A stretch of 64,000 nt of DNA from Verrucomicrobiota bacterium. Lineage in GTDB: Bacteria > Verrucomicrobiota > Verrucomicrobiia > CAIQCK01. The DNA lies in NCBI GenBank assembly GCA_016235595.1, contig JACRJX010000043.1, positions 1 to 64,000 on the forward strand. The letters run 5' to 3'. The notes below the pieces were generated by a model, which was given only the letters and a program-made list of their open reading frames with translations, was not told the origin of the DNA and did not search any database. Positions 52,421 through 61,484 of this stretch are shown one piece after another. The position numbers and the translations under genes were made by a program. Within the stretch, counting starts at the first letter, position 1. The number at the start of each line of letters is the position of its first letter.

Positions 52421-54521
52421 CGGCTGGCTGTCGGTCCAGGCAGCCCCGTCGTCCAATGTTTTCCGCGCCGGCGCGTTTGCGGTGGATATCACACCGACGA
52501 ATCTTCCCGTCATCATCAATGGCGGGTTTCTTTCCAAAAGCGCCAACAAAGTCCATGATCGGCTCCATGTGCGGTGGCTCGTGCTCGACGATGGGCGTAC
52601 GCGCGTCGCGCTCGGCGTCATGGATACATGCGTCATTCCGAGGGAGTTCGCCGACGCGGTGAAGGCACGCGCGCAGAAACTCACCGGCATCCCGGTGGAT
52701 CGAATCATGCTCTCTGCGGTGCACACGCATAGCGCGCCGTCGTTGATGACGTGCCTGGGCACCGATGCGGACCCGCATTACCCGGCGTTCGCGTTGCCGC
52801 TCATCGCCGAGGGCTTGCGGCAGGCGGTGGATAATCTCGCGCCGGCCCGCGTCGGGTGGGCGGTCGCGCAGGCGCCGGAGTACACGCACACGCGCGTCTG
52901 GATTCGCCGACCCGACAAGATGCTGACCGATCCGTTCGGCCAAGTCTCGGTGCGCGCCAACATGCATCCCGGCTACCAGAACCCCGATGCCATTGGCCCG
53001 GTGGGGCCGTCTGACCCGGTGCTGACGTTGCTGGCCGTGCAATCACCCGATGGCCGGCCCATCGCGGTGATGGCAAACTACTCGATGCATTACTTTGGCG
53101 CTCCTGCGGTTTCGCCAGATTACTACGGTATGTTCGCCGAGAAGATAGGACCGCTCATCGGCGCGAAGGACTCGAAACCCGCGTTCGTCGGCATCATGTC
53201 GCAGGGCACCAGCGGCGATCAGCACTGGATGGACTACAGCAAGCCGAAGCCTTCAATGACCTTGGATACCTACGCCGGTGAACTGGCGCGGATTGCGGTT
53301 GATGCTTACAAAACCATCACCTTCCACGACTCGGCGCCGCTGGTGATGCGCGAACAAACGCTGCGGCTCGCCACGCGCCAGCCGGACGCGAAGCGACTTG
53401 CCTGGGCGCGCGATCTTGTTGGAAAGATGAACGGGCGCCCGCCGAAGACGCAGCCGGAGGTCTATGCGCGGGAGCAGCTCTGGCTGAAAGAGAACCCAAC
53501 GCGCGCCGTGAAGCTTCAGGCGCTGCGCGTTGGCGAACTCGGCATCGCCATCTGGCCGTGCGAGGTCTTCGCGATCAGCGGCCTGAAGATCAAAGCCCAA
53601 AGCCCCCTCCAACCAACGATGAACGTCGAACTGGCTAACGCGGAGGAAGGCTACATCCCGCCGCCGGAACTTTATCCGCTGGGTGGCTACAATACGTGGG
53701 CCTGCCGCAGCGCCGGTCTGGAAGTTCAGGCCGAGCCGAAGATCGTGAACGGGTTGTTGAGCATGCTCGAAGACATCAGCGGCCAACCGCGCCGCAAGGT
53801 CGTGGTCACTCATGGCCCCTACGCGCAGGCGGTGCTGGCGGCGAAGCCTCTGGCGTATTGGCGGCTGGAGGAATGGAGCGGCCCGACCGTGCTCGATGCC
53901 ACCGGCTCGCGCCGGGACGGCAAGTTTGAGGGTGGCGTCGCGCGCTGGCTGGACGGACCGCAGTCACCGGCATTCTCCGGCGCGGGCGCGATCAATCGTT
54001 GCCCGCACTTTGCCGGCGGTCGGCTGAAGGCGACGCTGAAGGAGTTGAAGAATCCCTGCACGGTCGAGATGTGGTTCTGGAATGGATTGCCAAGCGATTT
54101 GCGGCCGGTGACGGGTATGCTCTTCGCTCGCAACAACGAGGGTGACATTCGCCAGGGCGAGTTTCTGACCCTCGGTGGCGCCGGCAACGCGTCGGGAAAG
54201 CTCGTGTTCAACGGCACGCTGACTGGCCGCACGGTTATCGCACCGAAAACCTGGAACCACGTCGCGCTCGTGCGCGACGGCGAACGCGTGATCGTTTACC
54301 TGAACGGCAACCGCGAGCCGGAGATTTCCGTTAACGACCCGTCGCTGGCGCAGGCCCGCTCAAAAAGCATTTTCATCGCCGGCGATGCCGGCAACGTGGC
54401 GAACTTCGAGGGCAAGATTGACGAGGTCGCCATCTACAGCCGCGCGTTGTCGCCCGATGAAATCTGCGGTCACTACCAACGTGCCGGCACCGTTGCCGGC
54501 AGCGTGGTCCTGAACCCATAG
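52371..54521 (+). CDS. Secreted neutral-ceramidase-like protein with C-terminal LamG-like domain
   Basis: A 716-residue protein with a signal peptide (FLVAAGVLLTGWLSVQA). Residues ~30-470 match the ceramidase N-terminal domain: AGAFAVDITPTNLP, SAVHTHSAPS with metal His, and EEGYIPPPELYPLGGYNTW. Residues ~490-710 form a concanavalin-like LamG domain (AYWRLEEWSG, TVEMWFWNG, NHVALVRDG, GKIDEVAIYSRALS), a glycan-binding fold common in secreted enzymes of this group. The start follows the -10 by eight bases without a ribosome site. Function may be amide hydrolysis of a glycolipid; untested. Confidence 0.87.
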   Translation: MKTIRGCFLVAAGVLLTGWLSVQAAPSSNVFRAGAFAVDITPTNLPVIINGGFLSKSANKVHDRLHVRWLVLDDGRTRVALGVMDTCVIPREFADAVKARAQKLTGIPVDRIMLSAVHTHSAPSLMTCLGTDADPHYPAFALPLIAEGLRQAVDNLAPARVGWAVAQAPEYTHTRVWIRRPDKMLTDPFGQVSVRANMHPGYQNPDAIGPVGPSDPVLTLLAVQSPDGRPIAVMANYSMHYFGAPAVSPDYYGMFAEKIGPLIGAKDSKPAFVGIMSQGTSGDQHWMDYSKPKPSMTLDTYAGELARIAVDAYKTITFHDSAPLVMREQTLRLATRQPDAKRLAWARDLVGKMNGRPPKTQPEVYAREQLWLKENPTRAVKLQALRVGELGIAIWPCEVFAISGLKIKAQSPLQPTMNVELANAEEGYIPPPELYPLGGYNTWACRSAGLEVQAEPKIVNGLLSMLEDISGQPRRKVVVTHGPYAQAVLAAKPLAYWRLEEWSGPTVLDATGSRRDGKFEGGVARWLDGPQSPAFSGAGAINRCPHFAGGRLKATLKELKNPCTVEMWFWNGLPSDLRPVTGMLFARNNEGDIRQGEFLTLGGAGNASGKLVFNGTLTGRTVIAPKTWNHVALVRDGERVIVYLNGNREPEISVNDPSLAQARSKSIFIAGDAGNVANFEGKIDEVAIYSRALSPDEICGHYQRAGTVAGSVVLNP

Positions 54522-54541
54522 TAAGAGAGGAGAGAACCACA

Positions 54542-55768
54542 ATGAAGGCCGATCATTCCATGAGCAGGCGGACTTTTGTTGAACGAACTGCGGGAGCGGC
54601 TGCGGTCCCGCTGCTGGCTGCCGCCTCCGGCGCGCTGGGTCAGGAAACCGCCAAGCCGGTCGAACGCAAGCTGCGCATCGGCGTCGTGGGGCTGGGCAGC
54701 CGGGGAAGCTGGATTGCCAATCTGTTCAAACAACATCCGGGATACGAAATCGTGGCGGCGGTGGACTATTTTGAGGAAAGCGCCAACGCAGCGGGCGACA
54801 AGCTGGGCGTGCCGGCAGGAAAGCGGTTCAGCGGACTGTCGGGCTACAAGCGCGCACTCGACAGCGGTGTCGAGGCGCTGGTGCTCGAGGGCATCCCGTA
54901 TTTCTATCCGGAGCAGGCGGCTGCGGCGATTGATGCCGGCTGCCACGTATATACGGCCAAGCCGTTTGCGGTGGACGTGCCGTCTGTCTTCAAGATGCAG
55001 GCGCTTGCCAGGAAAGCGACGGAGAAGAAACTCTGCTTCCGCGTGGACTACCAGTTGCCGACAGATCCCGCGAACCAGGAAGTGAAGAAACGCATCGCGG
55101 AAGGCGGACTGGGCGGCCTCGCGCACATCTATTCCGGCGGCACCTGCGGGAAGTTGCCGGACCCGCCGGTCGGCCCGACCATCGAGAACTTGTTCAAGAG
55201 GGCGTGGTATTCGCATATCGGAATGAGCGGCGATCTGCTGCTGTTGTATGACATCCACATCATTGACGGCATCACGTGGGCGACCGGCCAGCGCGCGGTT
55301 GGTGCGAGCGGCTACAGGCGCATCGTCCGGCCCGACCCGCACGGCGACCGCACGGATTGCGGCGGCGTTGTGTTCCAGCTTGCGGACGGGACGTGTTGGA
55401 CACACACGACACAGCTCCTTCAGAACAACACGTTCATGTATAACCTGGAGGCCGACCTCATGGGGCTGGAGGCCACGGCGCACCTCGCTTACAACGGCAA
55501 GGTGTGCGTCCGCGGCGGCGCCAAGCACTACGTGGGAGAAGTGGCGAAGGGCATCTATGCTGAAGGCGCGAAGGCCAACATTGCCGAATTCTATCGCTGC
55601 GTTACTGAGGGCCGGTTTGACAACGAAACGGCGCACCGTTCGGTGGATTCCACTCTGACCGGTATTCTCGGCCGCGAAGCCATGTTGCGAAAGACGTGGC
55701 TGACCATGGATGAAGTGATCAAGGAAGCCAAGACACGCGAAGTCAATCTGCGCGGTCTGAAAGTGTGA
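54542..55768 (+). CDS. Tat-exported Gfo/Idh/MocA oxidoreductase
   Basis: A 408-residue protein with a twin-arginine signal (SRRTFVERTAGAAAVPLLA). The Rossmann motif is VVGLGSRGSW. The catalytic motif reads YTAKPF, with Ala for the usual Glu; Lys is kept. DIHIIDGITWATG gives the family His/Asp region. GAGAGGAG lies upstream of the ATG, 20 bases after the ceramidase-like gene, so the two are probably one transcript, with the SUMF1 gene 23 bases downstream. Confidence 0.9.
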   Translation: MKADHSMSRRTFVERTAGAAAVPLLAAASGALGQETAKPVERKLRIGVVGLGSRGSWIANLFKQHPGYEIVAAVDYFEESANAAGDKLGVPAGKRFSGLSGYKRALDSGVEALVLEGIPYFYPEQAAAAIDAGCHVYTAKPFAVDVPSVFKMQALARKATEKKLCFRVDYQLPTDPANQEVKKRIAEGGLGGLAHIYSGGTCGKLPDPPVGPTIENLFKRAWYSHIGMSGDLLLLYDIHIIDGITWATGQRAVGASGYRRIVRPDPHGDRTDCGGVVFQLADGTCWTHTTQLLQNNTFMYNLEADLMGLEATAHLAYNGKVCVRGGAKHYVGEVAKGIYAEGAKANIAEFYRCVTEGRFDNETAHRSVDSTLTGILGREAMLRKTWLTMDEVIKEAKTREVNLRGLKV

Positions 55769-55791
55769 AGTAGGCTTAAGAAGGAGTTGCT

Positions 55792-56919
55792 ATGAGGCTC
55801 GTTAAAGTTCTGTCGGCCCTGACAATCATCGCTGTGGGGCACGCCGGCGAGCCGGCGAAAGGCGCAACAAAACGACTGGACCTCGGCGGCGGTGTGACGC
55901 TGGAAGTTGTTTACATCCCACCGGGCGATTTCATGATGGGCAGCACGCCGGAGGAGAAGAAGTGGGCGACCGGTATCGAAGGCGGCGCGACACCGGGGAC
56001 GACGCGCGAGTCATTCGAGGGTGAACAACCGCGACTGACGCGCGTGAAGAACGGTTTTTGGATGGGCCGCACGGAGGTGAGCGTGGGCCAGTTCCGGCGG
56101 TTCGTAGAAGAGACCGGCTTTCTGACCGACGCCGAGAAGCCCGGCGGGGAGACGCAGGTCTTCAATCCCGGATGGGACGGCTATCACCTGACGACGAAGA
56201 TCGTGCATCCGTGGAAATCAATGGCCGGCAAGAGCTGGCGCGACCCGAATTGGGCGTTCCCGAACCGCGACGTCTTTCCAGTCGTGTGCGTGAGCTACAA
56301 CGACATGAAGGCCTTCTGCCGATGGCTGACGGACCGCGAACGCAAGGCTGGCCGGCTGCCCGCGGGCTTGGAATACCGTCTGCCGACGGAAGCGGAATGG
56401 GAATATGGCTGCCGCGGCGGCAGCAAGGAGAGCCTCTATTTCTGGTGGGGCAACGAGCTTGAGGACGGCGAAGGCCGCCTGAACATCTCCGCCATGGATT
56501 TCCTGCCGGGCCGGACCAAAGCTTGGCCGCTGGCGAAGGCGCCGTGGAGTGACGGCTTCCCGTTCGTCTCACCTGTGGATCACTACGGCGAAAAGGGGCG
56601 CAACGGTTTCGGCCTCGCCGACATGTGCGGCGGCGTGTGGGAGTTTGTCCTCGATCACTTTGATCCGAAGGGCGGGCACGAGGAGGTCTATTATGAGAAT
56701 GCACAGCAGCGCACCGTGTCGCGGCCCGTATGCCGGGGCGGGAACTACTTCGACGTTCCGGGGAATGCGCGCTGCGCCGTTCGACTGGGAATCCGGAGCG
56801 TGACCTACTCCGACTCCCGCGACGGTTTCCGCATTTGTGTGGGCGCGCCGCAGGAGGAGACCGTCCAGCACGATCAGCCCGCACGAACGAGAAGCGGCGG
56901 CAAACCGTCCGCTCCTTGA
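55792..56919 (+). CDS. Secreted SUMF1/formylglycine-generating-enzyme-like protein
   Basis: A 375-residue protein with a short signal peptide. The SUMF1 fold is clear: PPGDFMMGS, EVSVGQFRRFVEETG, PVVCVSYNDMKAFCRWLTDRE, YRLPTEAEWEYGCRGG and GLADMCGGVWE. At the copper-cysteine site, RGGNYFD has Asp321 where true formylglycine-generating enzymes have the first Cys; Cys328 may be the second. Oxidase activity on the nearby sulfatase is thus doubtful. AAGGAG lies before the ATG. Many SUMF1 proteins have other roles. Confidence 0.88.
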   Translation: MRLVKVLSALTIIAVGHAGEPAKGATKRLDLGGGVTLEVVYIPPGDFMMGSTPEEKKWATGIEGGATPGTTRESFEGEQPRLTRVKNGFWMGRTEVSVGQFRRFVEETGFLTDAEKPGGETQVFNPGWDGYHLTTKIVHPWKSMAGKSWRDPNWAFPNRDVFPVVCVSYNDMKAFCRWLTDRERKAGRLPAGLEYRLPTEAEWEYGCRGGSKESLYFWWGNELEDGEGRLNISAMDFLPGRTKAWPLAKAPWSDGFPFVSPVDHYGEKGRNGFGLADMCGGVWEFVLDHFDPKGGHEEVYYENAQQRTVSRPVCRGGNYFDVPGNARCAVRLGIRSVTYSDSRDGFRICVGAPQEETVQHDQPARTRSGGKPSAP

Positions 56920-56959
56920 GTCCGGCTCTTCCAACCTCTTTCGGCTGCGTTGTTATGCC

Positions 56960-57085
56960 TGAGACCAGAGTGCCAGCTTTTGAGACCGACCGCCGGTAGT
57001 CAGAACGAGGGTCGTGCGCTAGACTGCGCGGCCATGAAGACGGTTCGCGGCTGGTTTCTTGTCGCGTCGGTGATGCTCGCAAACG
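56960..57085 (+). repeat. Promoter-leader-signal-peptide repeat, copy B
   Basis: Counterpart of 52297-52420; see copy A. The match includes GTGCCAGCTTTTGAGACCG, TAGTCAGAAC, GCGCTAGACT and the start codon, then falls away inside the signal peptide. Confidence 0.75.
56997..57025 (+). promoter_or_regulatory. Putative leaderless promoter of the 57034 gene
   Basis: TAGTCA (56997-57002), a 17-base spacer and TAGACT (57020-57025) end eight bases before the ATG at 57034, with no ribosome site between. Identical hexamers and spacing to the promoter at 52334-52362. Confidence 0.55.
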
Positions 57086-58386
57086 GTCTCGCATTTGCCG
57101 GCGAGCCGGCGGCGGGACAATTGCACGTTGGCTGGGCAACGGTGGATATCACGCCGTCCTTGCGCGTGGTTCTGGACGGCAGCGGTTACAAGCGGGTCAC
57201 CAAGGAAGTGGAGGACCCGGTGACGGCCACGGTGCTGGCGTTGGAGACGCGGGACGGAAAGCGGGTGGTCGAGCAGGCGATCATGGTCAGCATGGACTTG
57301 GTCCGGATGACGACGGAGGTCCACGAAGGCTTGCAGCGCGAGGCGGCGAAACGGCTGAAGGATTTCGACAGCAGCAAGTTGTTCTGCGGCGTGACACATT
57401 CCCATTGCGGGCCGAGTATCGCCTACGACAAGACCGGGCCGGGGCAGTTGTACGACATCAGCAAGGAGACCGACGTGATGACGCCGCAGCAATATATCGT
57501 GCTGCTTTACGAGAGGGTCGGCGCGGCCATCGCGAAGGCGTGGCAGGACCGGAAGCCCGCGGGCGTGAGTTGGGGGTTGGGCCACGCGGTGGTCGGCTAC
57601 AACCGGCGCCTGACCTACGCCGACGGCTCGGCGATCATGGGGTTCGACACGGCCCGGCCCGACTTCTCGAACATCGAAGGCTCCGAGGATCATGCGGTGG
57701 AGATGCTGTTTTTCTGGGACGCCGACAAGAAGCTCACGGGAATGTTGCTGAACCTCGCCTGTCCGTCACAGGTCGGCCGCAAGGCGATCAGCGCCGATTT
57801 CTGGCACCCGATACGCGAGGGCATCAAGGCGAAATACGGGCCGAAGATCCACGTCTTCGGCCAGTGTTCGGCGGCGGGCGACCAGTGCCCCGTGCCGATC
57901 ATTCGCAGCAAGGCCGAAAAAGTGATGACCGAGCGCCGGAAGCTTTCCTGGAAACAGGAACTGGCCAACCGTCTGATTCGCGCGGTGGATGATGTCTGGC
58001 CGTTTGCGCAGGCTGATGTGCAGACACGGCCAGTTTTTGCGCACCGGACGATCAAGACGAACATCCCCAACAAGAACTCCATCAACGAGGCCCGCTGGCT
58101 GCCTTCACAGGCGCCTGTCGAGCTTCACGTGCTGCGGCTGGGCGATGTGGCGATGGCCACAAATCCGTTCGAGTTGTTTATCGACTACGGTGATCAGATC
58201 AAAGGGCGCAGCAAGGCGGTGCTGACGTTCGTGTCGCAGTTGACGTGCGACTACAAGGGCTATCTGCCCACGCGGCGTGCGGTGGCCGGTGGCGATTACA
58301 GCGCGGTGAATCACATCGTCGGCCCAATCGGTGGCCGCGTGCTGGTTGACGAATCAGTCAAGGCGATCAACTCGCTGTGGCCTTGA
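57034..58386 (+). CDS. Secreted neutral-ceramidase-like protein
   Basis: A 450-residue protein with a signal peptide (WFLVASVMLANGLAFA) and a ceramidase N-terminal-type domain filling the rest: HVGWATVDITPSLRV, MVSMDLVRM, VTHSHCGPS with metal His, NLACPSQV, QCSAAGDQCP and TNPFELFIDYG. It has no extra C-terminal module, unlike the paralogues at 38345 and 52371. The sulfatase start lies 14 bases after its stop, so the two are likely co-transcribed. Substrate unknown. Confidence 0.85.
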   Translation: MKTVRGWFLVASVMLANGLAFAGEPAAGQLHVGWATVDITPSLRVVLDGSGYKRVTKEVEDPVTATVLALETRDGKRVVEQAIMVSMDLVRMTTEVHEGLQREAAKRLKDFDSSKLFCGVTHSHCGPSIAYDKTGPGQLYDISKETDVMTPQQYIVLLYERVGAAIAKAWQDRKPAGVSWGLGHAVVGYNRRLTYADGSAIMGFDTARPDFSNIEGSEDHAVEMLFFWDADKKLTGMLLNLACPSQVGRKAISADFWHPIREGIKAKYGPKIHVFGQCSAAGDQCPVPIIRSKAEKVMTERRKLSWKQELANRLIRAVDDVWPFAQADVQTRPVFAHRTIKTNIPNKNSINEARWLPSQAPVELHVLRLGDVAMATNPFELFIDYGDQIKGRSKAVLTFVSQLTCDYKGYLPTRRAVAGGDYSAVNHIVGPIGGRVLVDESVKAINSLWP

Positions 58387-58399
58387 GGATGCAATCCCG

Positions 58400-60037
58400 G
58401 TGACCAAACTCACACTCATAGGACGGACGTTTGTCGGATGGATTGCGGGAGTCGCCGCAGTCTTGTTACTGACCGTCGCGTCTGCCGCGGATCTGACGCG
58501 GCCGAACATCGTCGTCATTCTCGCCGATGACATGGGATTCTCGGATGCGGGATGCTACGGTGGGGAAATCCGGACGCCAAACCTGGACCGGCTCGCGGCT
58601 GGCGGGCTGCGGTTCGCGCAATTCTACAACTGCGCGCTCTGCGGGCCGTCGCGTTCGGCGTTGATGACAGGATTGCATCCAAGCCAAGTCGGGATGTTCA
58701 ACTGGACGGGCAAGCTGAACAACCGCTGCGTGACGATGTTCGAGCTGCTCAAGCGCGCAGGCTACGCGACGTGCGCGGTGGGACGGCTAGATATGGTGAC
58801 GGCGGAGGACTGGCACGACCCGGCGTGCGTCGCGCGCTACGTGGACCGGTTTCTCGGGAATGCGGGCGGCGGCGGGCCGGGGCATTACTTCAAGGCTGTG
58901 CGGACGATGAGACATTTCATGGATGGCCAGCCGTTCACGCTGCCCGAGAACTGTTACAAGACCGACCTAATCACCGATTTCGCGGTGAAGTTCATCGCCG
59001 AGGCGGCGACGAAACCGCAGCCGTTTTTCCTCTATGTCGCCGAATACGCTCCGCACTGGCCGCTCCACGCGAAGCCGGAAGACATGGCGCGCTATCGCGA
59101 CCTCTACCGGAACCTTGGCTGGGACGAGGCGCGGGCGCGACGCCACAAGCGGCTGATTGAACTCGGCCTCATCAGCAAGGATTGCCCGCTTTCGCAGCGC
59201 GACTCGCGCGCGCCGGCGTGGCAGGACGCGCCGCACAAAGACTGGGAAGCCCAGCGCATGGCCGCTTACGCTGGCCAAGTGGATTCGCTCGACCAAAGCG
59301 TCGGCCGCATCGTGGAGGCGCTGCGCCGCGCGGGCGCGGACAAGAACACTCTGGTGTTGTTCCTCTCCGACAACGGCGCGTCGGACCAGGCAGTGAAGGG
59401 GCCGTTGGACAAGCCGGGCGAAACCTGGCGGCTCGACGGCACGCCCACGCGCGTCGGGAACACGCCGGACATCCAGCCCGGCATTGCGGACACGTTCGTG
59501 ACCGGCGGCCCGCCGTGGGCCAACGTGTCGAACGTGCCTTTCCGCGAGCACAAGGCTACGAACTTCGAAGGCGGCATCGCAATGCCGTTGATCGTGTGGT
59601 GGCCGGGCGTCATCCAAACAACCGGCACGATTTCGCACGAGCCGGGCCATATCACAGACATCGCGGCCACCTGTCTCGACGCGGCGGGCGTGGCGTATCC
59701 AAGTGAGTTCAACGGACGCAGCGTGCTCCCGATCGAGGGGAAAAGTCTGTTGCCCGTCCTGAGAGGTGGCGCGCGCGATGGCCACAAGACGTTGTGCTGG
59801 GCAACCTCGGGCTGCCGCGCCATCCGTGCGAGCCAGTGGAAGCTGGTCGCTGGCAAGAATGGCCCGTGGGAGTTGTTCGACCTTGCCACCGACCGCGCCG
59901 AGTCGCAGAATCTCGCCGAGAAGTTTCCCGACACTGTGAAAGACCTCGCCGCCAAGTGGCAGCAGTGGGCCGACCGTTGCGGCGCGAAGCCGCGCGCCGC
60001 TTCACCCAAAAGTCCCATTTCAAAAGCCAAGAAGTAA
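58400..60037 (+). CDS. Secreted formylglycine-type sulfatase with altered GKWHLG motif
   Basis: A 545-residue type I sulfatase with a signal peptide (GVAAVLLLTVASA). Metal residues Asp43 and Asp44 are in LADDMGFSD; Cys81 of CGPSR is the formylglycine site. YAPHWPLHA, FLSDNGASD and REHKATNFEGG match further metal and sulfate contacts. Where most family members have GKWHLG, residues 128-132 read GRLDM, losing the Lys and His. GTG at 58400 is chosen because it directly precedes the signal peptide; an earlier opening overlaps the previous gene. Acts on sulfated glycans if active. Confidence 0.87.
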   Translation: MTKLTLIGRTFVGWIAGVAAVLLLTVASAADLTRPNIVVILADDMGFSDAGCYGGEIRTPNLDRLAAGGLRFAQFYNCALCGPSRSALMTGLHPSQVGMFNWTGKLNNRCVTMFELLKRAGYATCAVGRLDMVTAEDWHDPACVARYVDRFLGNAGGGGPGHYFKAVRTMRHFMDGQPFTLPENCYKTDLITDFAVKFIAEAATKPQPFFLYVAEYAPHWPLHAKPEDMARYRDLYRNLGWDEARARRHKRLIELGLISKDCPLSQRDSRAPAWQDAPHKDWEAQRMAAYAGQVDSLDQSVGRIVEALRRAGADKNTLVLFLSDNGASDQAVKGPLDKPGETWRLDGTPTRVGNTPDIQPGIADTFVTGGPPWANVSNVPFREHKATNFEGGIAMPLIVWWPGVIQTTGTISHEPGHITDIAATCLDAAGVAYPSEFNGRSVLPIEGKSLLPVLRGGARDGHKTLCWATSGCRAIRASQWKLVAGKNGPWELFDLATDRAESQNLAEKFPDTVKDLAAKWQQWADRCGAKPRAASPKSPISKAKK

Positions 60038-60066
60038 CAAATTAACCCCCATCAAGGAACCCAATC

Positions 60067-61431
60067 ATGAGCCAACATATCAATCGTCGTGATTTTCTGA
60101 GGACGACCGCCGCCGCCGCCAGCGTGCTCGCGGTCCCGAACATCATCCCCGCCACAGCTTTTGGCGCAAACAACAAGATCACCATGGGCTGCATCGGCGT
60201 CGGCAGCCGGGGCCGCGCGGACATGAATGTCTTCCTCGGCTTGGACGACTGCCGCGTCGTGGCCGTGTGCGACCCCTACAAAGACCGGCAGGAAAAGGCC
60301 AGGAACATGGTCGACAGCAAGTATGGCGACAAAGGTTGCGCGATGTTCGGCGACTACCGTGACCTGATCGCCCGCAAGGACATTGACACGGTGATGATTG
60401 CCGCGCAGGACCATTGGCACTCGCTCATTGCCACGGCCGCCGCCGCCGCGGGCAAGGATATGTATTGCGAGAAGCCGCTCGGCGTCTCAGTCGAGGATTG
60501 CCAGGTGATTCGCAAGGCGATCCGCAAGCACAAGCGCGTGTTCCAGGCCGGCACATGGCAGCGCGCGCAGGGCAAGTTCCGCCAGGCGTGCGCGCTGGTT
60601 CTGAACGGCTACATCGGCAAGGTGCGGGAGGTTCAAGTCTCCGCGCCGGGACCGCAATACCAGCCAAAGTATGCCGGTCCGATGGACCCTCAGCCCGTGC
60701 CGGACGGTTTCGATTGGAACATGTGGCGCGGCCCGGCGCCGACCCAGCCCTACAATCCCGGTCGCGTCGCGTGGCCGGACTGGTATTTGATCTGGGACTA
60801 CTGCGCTGGATTCATCTGCAACTGGGGCGTGCATCATCTCGACATCGCGAACTGGGGTTGCCCGACGATCGGCAAGGAGCCATGCGAGCTCGAATGCAAG
60901 GGCGTTTATCGCAAGAAGGGGTTCACCGACAACATCGAGAGCTGGAACGCGACGTTTACCTTTGCCAGCGGCCTGAAGATGATCTTCACCGATCAGAACC
61001 AGCAGCAAGTCGGCACGAAGTTCATCGGCGACAAAGGCTGGGTCCACGTGGATCGCGGTCCCGAAAACGGAAAGATCTCGTCCGATCCAGCATCGTTGGT
61101 CCAGACCCGGCTGAAGTCCGGCGAGACCCATGTCTATCGGTGCGCCGAACCGGGCGACGATATCATCACCATCAAGAAGAAGAGCGGCGACGAGATTGCG
61201 TTCAAGTCGTTCAATCACGGCGATGATTTCCTGAGCTGCGTGCGCAGCCGCAAGGATCCGGTGTCGAACATTGACGCGACACACGTCGCTTCTTGTCTCG
61301 GCCTCATTTCCGAGATCGCGGCGCGGATGGAGACAAAACTGAAGTGGGACCCGAAGAAGGAGAAGTTCATCGGCAACGACGAAGCCAACAAACGACTGAC
61401 TCGGCCGATGCACAACGGATGGAAACTGTGA
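60067..61431 (+). CDS. Tat-exported Gfo/Idh/MocA oxidoreductase
   Basis: A 454-residue protein with a twin-arginine signal (NRRDFLRTTAAAASVLAVP). GCIGVGSRGR, VAVCDPY, AAQDHWHSLIA and YCEKPLG give the dinucleotide fold and an intact EKP motif. NWGVHHLDIANWG is the family His-Asp region. AAGGA precedes the ATG, 29 bases after the sulfatase. It is a close tandem paralogue of the next gene, sharing the C-terminal NDEAN...RPM...WKL pattern. Confidence 0.92.
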   Translation: MSQHINRRDFLRTTAAAASVLAVPNIIPATAFGANNKITMGCIGVGSRGRADMNVFLGLDDCRVVAVCDPYKDRQEKARNMVDSKYGDKGCAMFGDYRDLIARKDIDTVMIAAQDHWHSLIATAAAAAGKDMYCEKPLGVSVEDCQVIRKAIRKHKRVFQAGTWQRAQGKFRQACALVLNGYIGKVREVQVSAPGPQYQPKYAGPMDPQPVPDGFDWNMWRGPAPTQPYNPGRVAWPDWYLIWDYCAGFICNWGVHHLDIANWGCPTIGKEPCELECKGVYRKKGFTDNIESWNATFTFASGLKMIFTDQNQQQVGTKFIGDKGWVHVDRGPENGKISSDPASLVQTRLKSGETHVYRCAEPGDDIITIKKKSGDEIAFKSFNHGDDFLSCVRSRKDPVSNIDATHVASCLGLISEIAARMETKLKWDPKKEKFIGNDEANKRLTRPMHNGWKL

Positions 61432-61484
61432 ATGACGCGGACGCAGCCGCTTTGCTCGCTCGTCCTGTCCAAGAGGAGTGCACA

